Notes: generated by a model from the sequence alone, not told the origin. A DNA stretch of 64,000 bases from Streptomyces roseoverticillatus (GCF_000719265.1 NZ_JOFL01000017.1:149968-213967); one strand, 5' to 3'; shown: positions 22,285-32,217, counted from the stretch's first letter. Made by a program: numbers and translations.

Positions 22285-22860
22285 ATGAGACGGCTGAGCA
22301 GAGCGCTGGCGGCGGTGACCCTGGCGGGCGCCGGCCTGCTGGTGACGACGGTCCCGGCCGGCGCGGCGGCGCCGCAGGCCGGTCAGGCCACCGCGGCGAA
22401 GTGCGAGGCGGGCTGGGGGAGCCTGGCCAAGACGGCCCCGACCACCGCCTACAAGCCGCTCCTGGACATCAGGGCCGGCAAGCACGAGTGCTTCGACCGC
22501 CTGGTCTTCGACGTCCAGGGCATCGGCGACCACCGCATCGGCTACCGCGTGGAGTACGTGGACCAGCTGCGCCAGGACGGCTCGGGCGATGTGATCCCGG
22601 TCGCCGGCGGAGCGGTCCTGGCCGTCCGCGTGTCCGCCCCGAGCTACGACCCGAACACCGGCGAGGCGCGCTACCCCGGCCACGCCGGGCAGCCGCTGAC
22701 GGGCGTGGACCTCACCGGCTTCAGGACCTTCCAGGACACCCGCTTCGCCAGCAGCTTCGAGGGCGAGACCCTCGTCGGCGTCGGCGTCCGCGCGCGCCTG
22801 CCCTTCCGTGTCTTCCAGGAGCGCAACCGCATCGTCGTGGACGTCGCCCACAGCTGGTAG
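22285..22860 (+). CDS. Secreted AMIN-like domain protein
   Basis: A 191-residue exported protein. It has a Sec signal peptide (MRRLSRALAAVTLAGAGLL, cleavage likely after AGAAA), then one beta-rich domain with two cysteines (AAKCEAGWG and HECFDRLVFDVQG). The stretch HECFDRLVFD...GYRVEYV and the ending RNRIVVDVAHSW match the AMIN-like domain family of actinobacteria. AMIN domains elsewhere bind peptidoglycan; a wall-associated role is inferred. The start is ATG 22285. Confidence 0.82.
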   Translation: MRRLSRALAAVTLAGAGLLVTTVPAGAAAPQAGQATAAKCEAGWGSLAKTAPTTAYKPLLDIRAGKHECFDRLVFDVQGIGDHRIGYRVEYVDQLRQDGSGDVIPVAGGAVLAVRVSAPSYDPNTGEARYPGHAGQPLTGVDLTGFRTFQDTRFASSFEGETLVGVGVRARLPFRVFQERNRIVVDVAHSW

Positions 22861-23064
22861 CCCCGGGCTGAGCGGCCGCCCGCGCCCCCGTGTGGGGTGG
22901 GCCACAAAGCGGACAATCGATCTTTTCCGGCTGTCACAGTGGGTCGGCAAGGGGCCCCTCCGCACCGTCTGCACCCGGGGCCCCGAGCCCAGTAGCTCCA
23001 GCGCTCGGAACAGCACGGGTCAGCATCCCGGCGAGCTCGACGCGATACCCGGGAAGCAGCCCGT

Positions 23065-25290
23065 ATGACCTCACTCGCCCGATGGTGCCTGCGCCGCCGC
23101 TCCGCCGTCATCGTGCTGTGGCTCGTCGCCCTCGCGGGCACCGCGGCCGCCGCCCTGCTCAGCGGCCCGGCCTACTCGAACGACTACGCCGTGCCCGGCA
23201 CCGAGGCGGCCCGCGCGAGCGCCCTCCTCGACGCCGGCTTCCCCGGCCAGGGCGGCGACGACACCATCGTCTGGCACACCGACCGCGGCACCGTGCGCGC
23301 CGCCGCCGTCGAGCAGCGCATGACCGAGGTCCTGCACGAGGTGGCCGCGCTCCCCGGCGTCGAGGCCGTCAGCGGCCCCTACAGCGGCCCCGACGGCGCC
23401 ACCCGGATCAGCGGCGACGGGCACACCGCGTACGCCTCCCTCACCTTCACGAACGGCGACCCCGGCAAGGATCTCGCCAAGAAGGTCGTCGACACCGCGC
23501 GGCCCGCGGCGGACGGCAACCTCCAGGTCGCCCTGGGCGGCACCGGCATCGCCGGCGCGGAGAGCAAGGGCGGGCACCTCAGCGAGATCATCGGCATCGC
23601 CGTGGCCGCCGTCGTCCTGTTCGTCGTCTTCGGCTCGCTCGCCGCGAGCCTGCTGCCGATCGCCACCGCCCTCGTGGGCGTCGGCACCGCCTCCATGGGC
23701 ACCCAGCTGCTCGGCCACGTCATGAACGTCGCCGACTTCGCGCCCATGCTCGGCACCCTCATCGGCCTCGGCGTGGGCATCGACTACGCCCTGTTCATCG
23801 TCACCCGGCACCGCAAGGGCCTGCGGGCCGGCCTGCCCGTGGCCGTCGCGGCCGAACGAGCCGTGGCCACCACAGGCCGCGCCGTCGTCTTCGCGGGCGG
23901 CACCGTCTGCGTCGCGCTGCTCGGCATGCTCATCCTGCGGCTGAGCTTCCTCAACGGCGTCGCCATCGCCGCCTCGCTCACCGTCGTCCTCACCGTCGCC
24001 GCGTCCGTCACCCTGCTGCCCGCGCTCCTCGGCGTCATCGGCCACCGCGCCCTCGGCCGCCGCGAGCGCCGCCGCCTCGCGGCCGGCGGCCCCCGCCCCG
24101 ACGAGCAGCCCACCGGGCCGGCCGCCCGCTGGTCCGCCTTCGTCGAGCGCCGGCCGAAGCTGCTGGGCACGCTGGCGGCCGCCGTCATGCTCGTGCTGGC
24201 GCTGCCGACGTTCTCCCTCCACCTCGGCACCTCCGACCAGGGCACCGGCCCCGCCTCGTCCACGACGCGGCAGGCGTACGACATGCTCGGCCGTGGCTTC
24301 GGCCCCGGCGTCAACGGCCCCCTGACGCTCGTGGCCGGCCTGGACAGTGCCGCCGACCGGCTCGCCTTCACCAAGCTCCCGGAGGCCCTGCGGCACACCG
24401 AGGGCGTCGCCGCCGCCTCGCCCGCCGAGGTGAACGCCAGCGGCGACACGGGCGTCATCAGCGTCGTCCCCACCACGTCCCCGCAGTCGCGCGACACCAG
24501 CGACCTCGTGGACCGGCTGCGCGGCACCGTGCTGCCGAAGGCGACGGCCGGCACCGGCGTGGACGTCCACGTGGGAGGCATGACCGCGAGCTACGACGAC
24601 TTCGCCGGGATCATCCTCGGCAAGCTGCCGCTCTTCGTCGGCACCGTCGTCGGCCTGGGCTGCCTGCTGCTCCTGCTGGCCTTCCGCAGCATCGGCATCC
24701 CCCTGAAGGCCGCGGTCATGAACATCGCCGCCGTCGCCTCGTCCTTCGGCGTCGTCGTCGCGGTCTTCCAGTGGGGCCGGGGCAGCGAGCTCCTCGGCCT
24801 CGGCGGCGCGGGCCCGATAGAACCCTTCCTGCCCGTCGTCATGGTCTCCGTCCTCTTCGGGCTGTCCATGGACTACCAGGTCTTCCTGGTCAGCCGGATG
24901 TACGAGGAGTGGCTGGCCACGCGTGACAACCGCCGCGCGGTGCGGGTCGGGCTCGCCGAGACCAGCCGCGTCATCAACTCCGCGGCGGTGATCATGATCT
25001 CGGTCTTCCTGGCCTTCGTGCTCAGCGGCGACCGCGTCATCGCGATGTTCGGCATCGGCCTCGCCACGGCCGTCGCCCTCGACGCCTTCGTGCTGCGCAC
25101 GCTGCTCGTGCCGGCCCTCATGCACATGCTGGGCGGCGCCAACTGGTGGCTGCCCGCGTGGCTGGACCGCCGCCTGCCCCGGATCAGCATCGAGCCGCCC
25201 GGGCCGGTGGAGACGGCGGAGCCCGCGGAGGCGGAGCCGGAGGCCTCCGGGGTCAGTCCTGAGCGGAGCCTTGCTGCGGCAGGCGTATGA
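23065..25290 (+). CDS. MMPL-family (RND-type) membrane transporter
   Basis: A 741-residue integral membrane protein of the MmpL/actII-3 type: one TM, a large extracytoplasmic domain, five to six TMs, and the same again. The proton-relay Asp-Tyr pairs are visible in GLGVGIDYALFI (about residue 235) and FGLSMDYQVFLVSRM (about 605). Such proteins export lipids, polyketides or toxic compounds by proton exchange; the substrate here is unknown. ATG 23065 follows GGGAAG. No regulator is adjacent. The 3' end overlaps the convergent DUF6191 gene by 38 bp. Confidence 0.92.
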   Translation: MTSLARWCLRRRSAVIVLWLVALAGTAAAALLSGPAYSNDYAVPGTEAARASALLDAGFPGQGGDDTIVWHTDRGTVRAAAVEQRMTEVLHEVAALPGVEAVSGPYSGPDGATRISGDGHTAYASLTFTNGDPGKDLAKKVVDTARPAADGNLQVALGGTGIAGAESKGGHLSEIIGIAVAAVVLFVVFGSLAASLLPIATALVGVGTASMGTQLLGHVMNVADFAPMLGTLIGLGVGIDYALFIVTRHRKGLRAGLPVAVAAERAVATTGRAVVFAGGTVCVALLGMLILRLSFLNGVAIAASLTVVLTVAASVTLLPALLGVIGHRALGRRERRRLAAGGPRPDEQPTGPAARWSAFVERRPKLLGTLAAAVMLVLALPTFSLHLGTSDQGTGPASSTTRQAYDMLGRGFGPGVNGPLTLVAGLDSAADRLAFTKLPEALRHTEGVAAASPAEVNASGDTGVISVVPTTSPQSRDTSDLVDRLRGTVLPKATAGTGVDVHVGGMTASYDDFAGIILGKLPLFVGTVVGLGCLLLLLAFRSIGIPLKAAVMNIAAVASSFGVVVAVFQWGRGSELLGLGGAGPIEPFLPVVMVSVLFGLSMDYQVFLVSRMYEEWLATRDNRRAVRVGLAETSRVINSAAVIMISVFLAFVLSGDRVIAMFGIGLATAVALDAFVLRTLLVPALMHMLGGANWWLPAWLDRRLPRISIEPPGPVETAEPAEAEPEASGVSPERSLAAAGV

Positions 25291-25432
25291 CCACGCGGCC
25301 CGAGTCGAGGTCGACCGGGCCGCGGGCGGGGTCGGCGTCCCCGGTGTCCTCACGGGTGAGTTCGAGCCGCTTCTGCTCGTCGTGCGCGTGCTTCCGGCCT
25401 GGTGCGAACACTTCCTCGAAAATGTTGAACAT
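25253..25432 (-). CDS. Small DUF6191-type protein
   Basis: A 59-residue protein starting MFNIFEEVFAPGRKH, the hallmark of the actinobacterial DUF6191 family, followed by a charged middle part and DLDSGRVVIRLPQ. Start 25432 is preceded by GGGAG at six bases. It overlaps the end of the convergent MMPL gene by 38 bp. The function of the family is unknown. Confidence 0.8.
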   Translation of the reverse strand: MFNIFEEVFAPGRKHAHDEQKRLELTREDTGDADPARGPVDLDSGRVVIRLPQQGSAQD

Positions 25433-25510
25433 CCCGACTCCCGTCGCCGTCCAGTCCGTCCAGCATAGGCGGACGGATGTACGAACCACGGGAATCGGGG
25501 GCGGAGCGCG

Positions 25511-26683
25511 TCAGCTCACTTCCAGGCGCAGGACGCGGTCGTCCTCCGCGCCCGGCTTCCCGCGCCCGTCGGTGTTGCTCGTCGTCACCCAGAGGCCGCC
25601 GTCATCCGTGGCGAGCACCGTGCGCAGCCGCCCGTACTCGCCCTGCAGGAACGCCTGCGGAGCGGCCACCGGCTTCGCGCCGTCCAGCGGGATCCGCCAC
25701 AGGCGCTCCCCGCGCAGGCCCGCCATCCACAGCGACCCCTTGGCGTACGCGAGGCCGCTGGGGGAGGCGTCGGAGGTCTTCCACTGCTCGACGGGGTCGG
25801 TGTAGCCGGACTTGCCGGCCTCGCCCTCGACGGCGGGCCAGCCATAGTTGCCGCCCGGCCGGATCAGATTGAGCTCGTCCCAGGTGTCCTGGCCGAACTC
25901 CGACGCCCACAGGCGCTTGCCCGCGTCCCACGCCAGGCCCTGCACGTTGCGGTGGCCGGAGGAGTAGACCACCGAGTCCCCCTCGGGGTTGCCGTACGCG
26001 GGGCGGCCGTCCGGCGTCATGCGCAGGATCTTGCCCCCGAGTGACTTCCGGTCCTGGGCGGGGTCGCGCCGCCCGGCCTCGCCCGTGCCGGCGTAGAGCA
26101 TCCGGTCCGGGCCGAAGGCGATGCGCCCGCCGTTGTGGATCGCGCCTTTGGGGATGCCGCGGAGCACCGTGTCGGGCGCTCCCAGCCGCTGCCCGGCCGG
26201 CTTGCCCTCGTCGTAGCGCAGGCGTGCGATGCGGTTGTCCGAGTCGGTGGTGAAGTACGCGTACACCAGCCGGTCGGTGGCGAAGTCCGGCGAGACCGCG
26301 AGGCCCAGCAGGCCGCCCTCGCCGCCCTTGACGACGCCGGGCACCTCGCCGGCCTCGGTCTGCGTGCCGTCCTTGGCGGCCACCCGGACGATCTTCCCCG
26401 TATCGCGGGAGCCGACCAGAAGGTCACCGCCGGGCAGCGCGGCGACGCCCCACGGCGTGCCGAGCTTCGTGGTGAGCGTCCGGACGACCTTGACCGAGCC
26501 GGTGGCGGGCGCCGGGGAGGCCGGCGGAGCGCTCGAAGAGGCCCCCGCGCCGGGCGACTTGGCCGACGCGCCCTGCCGCGGCCCCTCGCCCGGGAAACCG
26601 TCCTCGCTCGAACAGCCGGCGAGCGCCAGGAGCGTGGCGGCGACCAGTGCGGCGGCGCCGGTACGGGCAGTACGTCGTCGCAC
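25511..26683 (-). CDS. PQQ-dependent sugar dehydrogenase-like lipoprotein (GDH/sorbosone dehydrogenase family)
   Basis: A 390-residue secreted lipoprotein. It has a signal peptide with lipobox LAGC, a Ser/Pro/Ala-rich linker (about 30-65), then a six-bladed beta-propeller of the soluble glucose dehydrogenase type. The catalytic His region appears in LGTPWGVAALPGGDLLVG and the blades in GEGGLLGLAVSPDF, HNGGRIAFGPDRMLYAGTG and SSGHRNVQGLAW. It should oxidise a sugar or polyol outside the cell if PQQ is available. GTG 26683 has AGAGGAA upstream. Confidence 0.88.
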   Translation of the reverse strand: MRRRTARTGAAALVAATLLALAGCSSEDGFPGEGPRQGASAKSPGAGASSSAPPASPAPATGSVKVVRTLTTKLGTPWGVAALPGGDLLVGSRDTGKIVRVAAKDGTQTEAGEVPGVVKGGEGGLLGLAVSPDFATDRLVYAYFTTDSDNRIARLRYDEGKPAGQRLGAPDTVLRGIPKGAIHNGGRIAFGPDRMLYAGTGEAGRRDPAQDRKSLGGKILRMTPDGRPAYGNPEGDSVVYSSGHRNVQGLAWDAGKRLWASEFGQDTWDELNLIRPGGNYGWPAVEGEAGKSGYTDPVEQWKTSDASPSGLAYAKGSLWMAGLRGERLWRIPLDGAKPVAAPQAFLQGEYGRLRTVLATDDGGLWVTTSNTDGRGKPGAEDDRVLRLEVS

Positions 26684-26734
26684 GGTGCGGTTCCTCTCGC
26701 GGGGCGCGGCCTTGGCTATCGGCACTGTGCCATA

Positions 26735-26805
26735 CGGGTGCCGCGGCGGCGGCCCCAAGACCGTGGCTGTGCAACTTCATGCCGCCGCCACGGCGGGAAA
26801 CCACC
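26735..26805. repeat. Hairpin-type intergenic repeat, copy D (diverged)
   Basis: TGCCGCGGCGGCGGC faces GCCGCCGCCACGGCGGG across about 28 bases; the right arm plus GAAACC resembles the reverse complement of the opening module of copies A and B. The gap to 26931 that follows is GC-rich and shows no gene. Confidence 0.5.
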
Positions 26806-26931
26806 GCGGCGAGAGCCCGGCGGAATGCGCGGCTTGCGCAACCCGCACGCCCGCAGGGGTCGGCCGGGACGGCGGCGCGCACCCTGCGTATCCCGTACGC
26901 CCGCGGGGATCCGCCGGAACGGCATCAGGCG

Positions 26932-27924
26932 TCAGTCCCACGACCCCATCGCCCGTGGCAGCCCCGCTATCTCCGCGAGATCCTCCGGTGTGAGCCGCAG
27001 CCGCGAGGCCGCGGCGTTCTGCACCGCCCACACCGGCTTCTTCGTGCCCGGTACGGGTATGACGTGCCGGCCCTGGGCCAGCACCCACGCCAGCGCGACC
27101 TGCGCGGCCGTCGCGTCGTGGCGCAGCGCGACCCGCCGCAGCCCCGCCACGATCGGCTGGTTGGCGGCCATCATCTCGGCGGTGAAGCGCGGGTGGCGGG
27201 CCCGCAGGTCCTGCGGCTCGAAGCCCTGCCCGGGCGTCAGCGTGCCACTGAGGAAACCGTTCCCCAGAGGCATGGCGGCCAGCAGGCCGACACCCCGGGA
27301 GGCGCACCAGGGCACCAGCGCGTCGAGCGCCTGCCTGGACCACACCGACAACTCCGCCTGCACACAGCTCACCGGGAACACCTGCTGCACCCGTTCGAGC
27401 TGCCGTATCGTCGCGTCGTACAGCCCGGCGCGCGACCTGCGGCGCGTACGGGCGCCGATTGCGCACCAGCCGAGCGCCCGCACCTTGCCCGCGGAGACCA
27501 GCTCCGCCATCGCCCCCCAGGTCTCCTCCACCGGCACTTCGGGGTCCGGCCGGTGCAGCTGGTAGACGTCGATCACATCGGTCTGCAGGCGGCGCAGGGA
27601 GGCGTCGCACGCGCGCTTCACGTACCCCGGGCGACCGTTGGCGACGACGTGGCTGTCGCCCACCAGCAACCCGCACTTGGTCGACACGAACGCCTCGGAG
27701 CGCCGCTCCCGCAGCACCCGCCCCACCAGCAACTCGTTGGTGAACGGCCCGTACATGTCGGCGGTGTCCAGCAGAGACGTTCCTGCGTCGAGCGCCGCGT
27801 GCACCGTGCGCAGCGCGGTCTCCCCGCTCTGCTGGGAGGCGGTGTATCCCCAGTGCATGGGCATGCACCCCAGGCCGATCGCGCCCGCTTCGAGCGCTGT
27901 CGCACCGATATTCCTGCGCTCCAC
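26932..27924 (-). CDS. Aldo/keto reductase
   Basis: A 330-residue TIM-barrel NADPH oxidoreductase. The catalytic tetrad can be seen: Asp and Tyr in LLDTADMYG (about 52-60), Lys in VSTKCG, His in YQLHRPD. The C-terminal cofactor loop is IPVPGTKKP. Closest in style to AKR family proteins such as YghZ/AKR13-type enzymes; the substrate is unknown. It is divergent from the 2-hydroxyacid dehydrogenase with a 74-bp gap, so both may share a control region. Confidence 0.9.
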   Translation of the reverse strand: MERRNIGATALEAGAIGLGCMPMHWGYTASQQSGETALRTVHAALDAGTSLLDTADMYGPFTNELLVGRVLRERRSEAFVSTKCGLLVGDSHVVANGRPGYVKRACDASLRRLQTDVIDVYQLHRPDPEVPVEETWGAMAELVSAGKVRALGWCAIGARTRRRSRAGLYDATIRQLERVQQVFPVSCVQAELSVWSRQALDALVPWCASRGVGLLAAMPLGNGFLSGTLTPGQGFEPQDLRARHPRFTAEMMAANQPIVAGLRRVALRHDATAAQVALAWVLAQGRHVIPVPGTKKPVWAVQNAAASRLRLTPEDLAEIAGLPRAMGSWD

Positions 27925-27986
27925 CGGCCGTACCCCTCCCGTTCCTCGCCCCCAAAGCTAACCTCTGCCGCCCCGGCCGGATCGCA

Positions 27987-27992
27987 TAGCCT
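27987..27992 (+). promoter_or_regulatory. -10-like box TAGCCT for a leaderless dehydrogenase transcript
   Basis: TAGCCT ends six bases before ATG 27999, which lacks a Shine-Dalgarno sequence. Confidence 0.4.
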
Positions 27993-27998
27993 CCAGGC

Positions 27999-28961
27999 AT
28001 GAGTGCAGATGACAGCGGTTCCGCCCGCCCCCTGGTCTGGCTGCCCTTCCCGCCCGAGCGGATCGAGGGGCTGCCGGAGAGCCTCGACTACGTCTTCTGG
28101 GACGGGGGGCCGGAGTACCCGACCGACCCCGCCCGCTGCGACTTCTACGCGGTCCCGTACGTCACCGACCCCGAGCCGTGCCTGCGCCCGCTGGCCGCCA
28201 TGACGCGCGTACGGGTCGTGCAGGCGCTCACCGCGGGCGTGGACCATCTGCTGCCCGCCGTGGCGCACCTGCCGAAGGGCGCCGTGCTGTGCAACGCCCG
28301 CGGGCTGCACGACGCGAGCACCGCCGAACTGGCGCTGGCCCTCATGCTCGCCTCGCTGCGCGACATCCCCGGCTTCGTGCGCGCGCAGGACGCGGGGGAG
28401 TGGCGGCAGGGCTTCCGGCCGGCGCTGGCCGACAAGTCGGTGCTCATCGTGGGTTACGGTTCGATCGGCAGCGCCATCGAGGACCGGCTCGTGCCCTTCG
28501 AGTGTGCGCGGGTCACGCGCGTCGCGCGCTCCGCGCGGGACAGCGCGCGCGGCCCCGTGCACCCGATCGCCGCCCTGCCCGGCTTGCTCCCCGACGCCGA
28601 CGTCGTGGTGCTCGCCACGCCGCTGACCGAGGAGACCCGGGGACTCGTCAACGCCGGTTTCCTGGCCCGGATGAAGGACGGCGCGCTGCTGGTGAACGTC
28701 GCGCGCGGTCCTGTCGTCGACACCAAGGCCCTCCTGGCCGAACTGGACGCAGGTCGGCTGCGTGCCGCCCTGGATGTCACAGACCCCGAACCGCTGCCTC
28801 CGGGCCACCCGCTGTGGAGTGCTCCGGGGGTGCTCATCACCCCCCATGTGGGTGGGCCCTCTTCGGCCTTCATGCCGCGCGCCGCGCGGCTGCTGCGTGA
28901 TCAGCTGGCCAGATTCGCTCTGGACGCGCCCCTGCAAAATGTCGTAGTCGCTGCCCGCTAG
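27999..28961 (+). CDS. D-isomer specific 2-hydroxyacid dehydrogenase family protein
   Basis: A 320-residue NAD(P)-dependent oxidoreductase. The cofactor motif is VGYGSIGSAIEDRL (about 149-162), and the catalytic Arg, Glu and His are in VNVARGP, TDPEPLPPGHPLW and TPHVGGPS. Members reduce 2-oxoacids such as glyoxylate or hydroxypyruvate. It is shorter at the N-terminus than the serA product downstream and has no regulatory domains. The substrate is not predictable. Confidence 0.9.
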   Translation: MSADDSGSARPLVWLPFPPERIEGLPESLDYVFWDGGPEYPTDPARCDFYAVPYVTDPEPCLRPLAAMTRVRVVQALTAGVDHLLPAVAHLPKGAVLCNARGLHDASTAELALALMLASLRDIPGFVRAQDAGEWRQGFRPALADKSVLIVGYGSIGSAIEDRLVPFECARVTRVARSARDSARGPVHPIAALPGLLPDADVVVLATPLTEETRGLVNAGFLARMKDGALLVNVARGPVVDTKALLAELDAGRLRAALDVTDPEPLPPGHPLWSAPGVLITPHVGGPSSAFMPRAARLLRDQLARFALDAPLQNVVVAAR

Positions 28962-29085
28962 TTACCACGTAGAGGTACCGTTCGGCTGCACTCAGTGTTC
29001 ATAACCTCGTGGCTGATTACGCTATGTATATGAGCTATGTCCCTGAGTGACGAGTCTGGTGTATCGTCCGGACGGGGGTTGCGGC

Positions 29086-32000
29086 ATGCACGGGAACGGC
29101 CGCAGCGAGGACCGGAACTCGAGGGGGGCGACGGGCGATGCACGGCCAATGGACGATCAACCCGACGCGGCTCACGCACCGACCACGACCGCACCGTGCC
29201 CTGCACCGTGCACCGCGCCCGCACTGCGTGGCGACCCTGCTCCTGTGGCTTCCATGGCTCCCGCTGCTGCGGACGGCGGCGCGGTGAGCGCCCCAGGAGC
29301 GGCCCTGCCCCGCCCGTCCGGCGGCTCGGGCCCGGTCTCCCAGCTCCTGCTGGCCCTCGTCTGCGGCGGCTACGCCACGGGCGCGGCCTTCGGCTGGGGA
29401 TCGAGCGAGCTCGCCTCCGCCATGGGCGACTTCGGCCTCGGCGGGGCCGCCGTGCTCGCCGCCGTCTCCTGCTTCTGGTACGGGCGCACGCACCGCACGC
29501 GGTTCCGCCTCGCGTGGTTCCTCTTCGCGGCGTCCTCCGCCATGGCAGGCCTCGGCAACGTTGTCTGGGGCTGGTACGAGGTCGTCCTCGACGCCCGTGT
29601 CCCGACGCCGTCCATCGCCGACTTCTGCTTCCTGCTCTTCGCGCCGCCGGCCATCATCGGCCTGCTGGTCCTCGCCCGCCGCCCCGTCACCCGGGCCGGC
29701 TGGGTGTGCCTGGCCCTCGACGCCTGGCTCACCGGCGGCTCGCTGCTCACGCTCTCCTGGAGCCTGGCGCTCGCCCACACCGCCCACTTCGAGGGCGAGA
29801 GCGTCGCGCACGCCGCGCTCTCCCTGGCCTATCCGCTGCTGGACATCGCCCTGGTGTCCATGGTGCTGGCGCTGCACTTCCGGCGCTCGACGGCCAACCG
29901 CTCGGCCATCAACACCGCCATCGCGGCCCTCGCCCTGACGGTCCTGTGCGACGCCCTGTTCACCTCACCGCTGCTGCGCTCGCACTACCGCTCGGGCCAG
30001 ATCCTCGACGCGGGCTGGTTCGCGGGCTACATGCTCATGGCGTACGCCCCCTGGGTCGCCCGCGAGGAGGGCGACGACGCACCGGCCCGCTCGGCGCAGC
30101 ACCCGCACCACCCCAGCCGCCCCATCGCCGGCTCGCTCACAGCCCTGACGCCGTATCTGGCCGCCGCCGTGTGCACCCTGGGCATCCTCTACAACGTCCT
30201 GGACGGCCACCAGGTCGACAAAGTCGTCCTGTTCACCGGCTGCACGGTCGTCCTGGCCCTGGTCATCCGCCAAGGCATCATGCTGCTGGACAACATCTCC
30301 CTCACCCAGGAACTGGCCCAGAAGGAGAACCACTTCCGCTCCCTCGTCCAGGGCTCCAGCGACGTCATCATGATCGCCGCCCCCACGGGCATACTGCGCT
30401 ACGTCAGCCCGGCCGCCGCCGGGGTCTACGGCCGCGAGGCCGAGGACTTGGTCGGCTCCGAACTGGCCTCGCTCATCCACCCGGAGGACCTCGGCAGAGT
30501 CGTTCACGAGGTGCGCCGCTTCCTCGCCGCGCCGCCCGCCGAGGAGCCCACGACCCGCATCGAGTGCCGCTTCCGCTCGGGCGACGGCGAGTGGCTCAAC
30601 GTGGAGTCCACCGTCAACCGCCACCACGGCGGCCTGATCTTCAACAGCCGCGACGTCACCGAGCGCGTCCGCCTCCAGGCCCAGCTCCAGCACACCGCCG
30701 AGCACGACCCGCTCACCGACCTGCCCAACCGCGCCCTGTTCACCAAGCGCGTCCAGCAGGCCCTCACCGGCCGCAGAGCGACCGACGCGGGCACCGCCGT
30801 GCTCTTCATCGACCTCGACGGCTTCAAGGCGGTGAACGACAGCGTCGGCCACCAAGCCGGCGACGAGCTGCTCGTCCAGGCGGCCCGTCGCCTCCAGGAC
30901 TCCGTCCGCGCGGGGGACTCCACGGCCCGCTTCGGAGGCGACGAGTTCGCGGCGCTCATCATCGGCGACGGCACCCGCGACCCGGCCGCCCGCGAGTACC
31001 GCATCCACGAGATCGCCGACCGGCTGCGGGTCACCCTCTCCCAGCCCTACCGCGTGGAAGGAGGCACCGAGGTCCGCGTCGCCGCCAGCATCGGCGTGGC
31101 CTTCGCCGAGCCCGGCATCACCCCCGGCGAGCTGATGCGCAACGCCGACCTCGCGATGTACCGCGCCAAGCAGGCCGGCAAGGGCCGCGTCGAGCTCTAC
31201 GCACCGCAGATGCAGGCCGACGTGGTCCGCCGCGCCGAGCTCGCCACCCGGCTGCGCACCGCCCTGCACGAGGGCGAGTTCGCCCTGCTCCACCAGCCCG
31301 TCGTGGACCTGGGCACGGGCGTGGTCACCGCGGTCGCCGCACAGCCCCGCTGGCGCTCCGCCCAGGGGATACTGTTCACTCCTGCGGAGTATCTCCGCGT
31401 GGCCGAGAACGACCGGGGGGACGAGGCCGCCCGCATCGCCGAGCTCGGCCGCTGGACGGTGGAGAAGGCCGTCGAGCAGGCCGCCCAGCGCTGCCGTGCG
31501 GGCCACGCCGTCCCGGTGTACGTCCGGCTGTCCGCCGCCCGGCTGATGGACAGGTCGCTGCCCGCCAAGAACCTGGAGGGGCTGCTGATCCGGCACGGGC
31601 TGCCCTCCGGGGCGCTCGTCCTGGAGCTGTCCGGTAGCGACCCCCGGGTTCCTCTCGACGAGCTGGAGCGGCGGCTCGCCGCCCTCCGCCGGATGGGCGT
31701 GCGGATCGCCCTCGACGGCTTCGGCAGCGGCTATGCCGCCATCAGCGCCCTGCGCCGGCTGCCCATCGACACCCTCAAGCTCGACCGGGGACTGGTCGAC
31801 GGGGTCGTGGAGTCCGCCCGGCTGCACAAGATCACTGCCGGGCTGCTGAGGATCGCCACCGACCTGGGCATGCAGTCCGTGGCCGACGGCGTCGACGTCC
31901 CCGAGCAGGCGCTCGCCCTGCGCGCCATGGGCTGCACCCACGCGCTGGGCGCCGCCTTCGCGGGCCCGCTCGACGAGCACCGGCTGCGGCACGCGCTCGA

Positions 32001-32184
32001 CCTCGGGGCCTATCCCGTACCGAGCGCGTCGTCCGTGGATGGCGCGAATGCGTGGGTAGGAGGCGGCGCCCTGCCCGCGGGGGCAGTACCGTCCGGTACG
32101 CGATCGGGGTCCGCGGGGGGCGCCGGATCGCTGGCCCATGCTCCATTGCGCTCAAATAATGAGACGCCTGTCCCACCCACTTGA
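29086..32184 (+). CDS. Ten-TM PAS-GGDEF protein with degenerate EAL domain
   Basis: A 1032-residue c-di-GMP signalling protein. After a Pro/Ala-rich N-terminus come about ten TM helices (roughly 75-405), a PAS domain (about 412-520, NHFRSLVQGSSDVIMI), GGDEF (RFGGDEFAAL near 618, intact) and an EAL fold in which EAL is changed to AAQ (AVAAQPRW near 749), DDFGTG to DGFGSG and AEGVE to ADGVD. So it probably makes c-di-GMP and does not degrade it; the EAL part may bind it. The start is ATG 29086 after GGGGG; the frame is open from GTG 29047. It sits just upstream of ilvB, as SCO5511 does from memory. Confidence 0.85.
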   Translation: MHGNGRSEDRNSRGATGDARPMDDQPDAAHAPTTTAPCPAPCTAPALRGDPAPVASMAPAAADGGAVSAPGAALPRPSGGSGPVSQLLLALVCGGYATGAAFGWGSSELASAMGDFGLGGAAVLAAVSCFWYGRTHRTRFRLAWFLFAASSAMAGLGNVVWGWYEVVLDARVPTPSIADFCFLLFAPPAIIGLLVLARRPVTRAGWVCLALDAWLTGGSLLTLSWSLALAHTAHFEGESVAHAALSLAYPLLDIALVSMVLALHFRRSTANRSAINTAIAALALTVLCDALFTSPLLRSHYRSGQILDAGWFAGYMLMAYAPWVAREEGDDAPARSAQHPHHPSRPIAGSLTALTPYLAAAVCTLGILYNVLDGHQVDKVVLFTGCTVVLALVIRQGIMLLDNISLTQELAQKENHFRSLVQGSSDVIMIAAPTGILRYVSPAAAGVYGREAEDLVGSELASLIHPEDLGRVVHEVRRFLAAPPAEEPTTRIECRFRSGDGEWLNVESTVNRHHGGLIFNSRDVTERVRLQAQLQHTAEHDPLTDLPNRALFTKRVQQALTGRRATDAGTAVLFIDLDGFKAVNDSVGHQAGDELLVQAARRLQDSVRAGDSTARFGGDEFAALIIGDGTRDPAAREYRIHEIADRLRVTLSQPYRVEGGTEVRVAASIGVAFAEPGITPGELMRNADLAMYRAKQAGKGRVELYAPQMQADVVRRAELATRLRTALHEGEFALLHQPVVDLGTGVVTAVAAQPRWRSAQGILFTPAEYLRVAENDRGDEAARIAELGRWTVEKAVEQAAQRCRAGHAVPVYVRLSAARLMDRSLPAKNLEGLLIRHGLPSGALVLELSGSDPRVPLDELERRLAALRRMGVRIALDGFGSGYAAISALRRLPIDTLKLDRGLVDGVVESARLHKITAGLLRIATDLGMQSVADGVDVPEQALALRAMGCTHALGAAFAGPLDEHRLRHALDLGAYPVPSASSVDGANAWVGGGALPAGAVPSGTRSGSAGGAGSLAHAPLRSNNETPVPPT

Positions 32185-32217
32185 CACTTCGCTGGTGGCG
32201 GGTGGAGGGTCGGTCCC

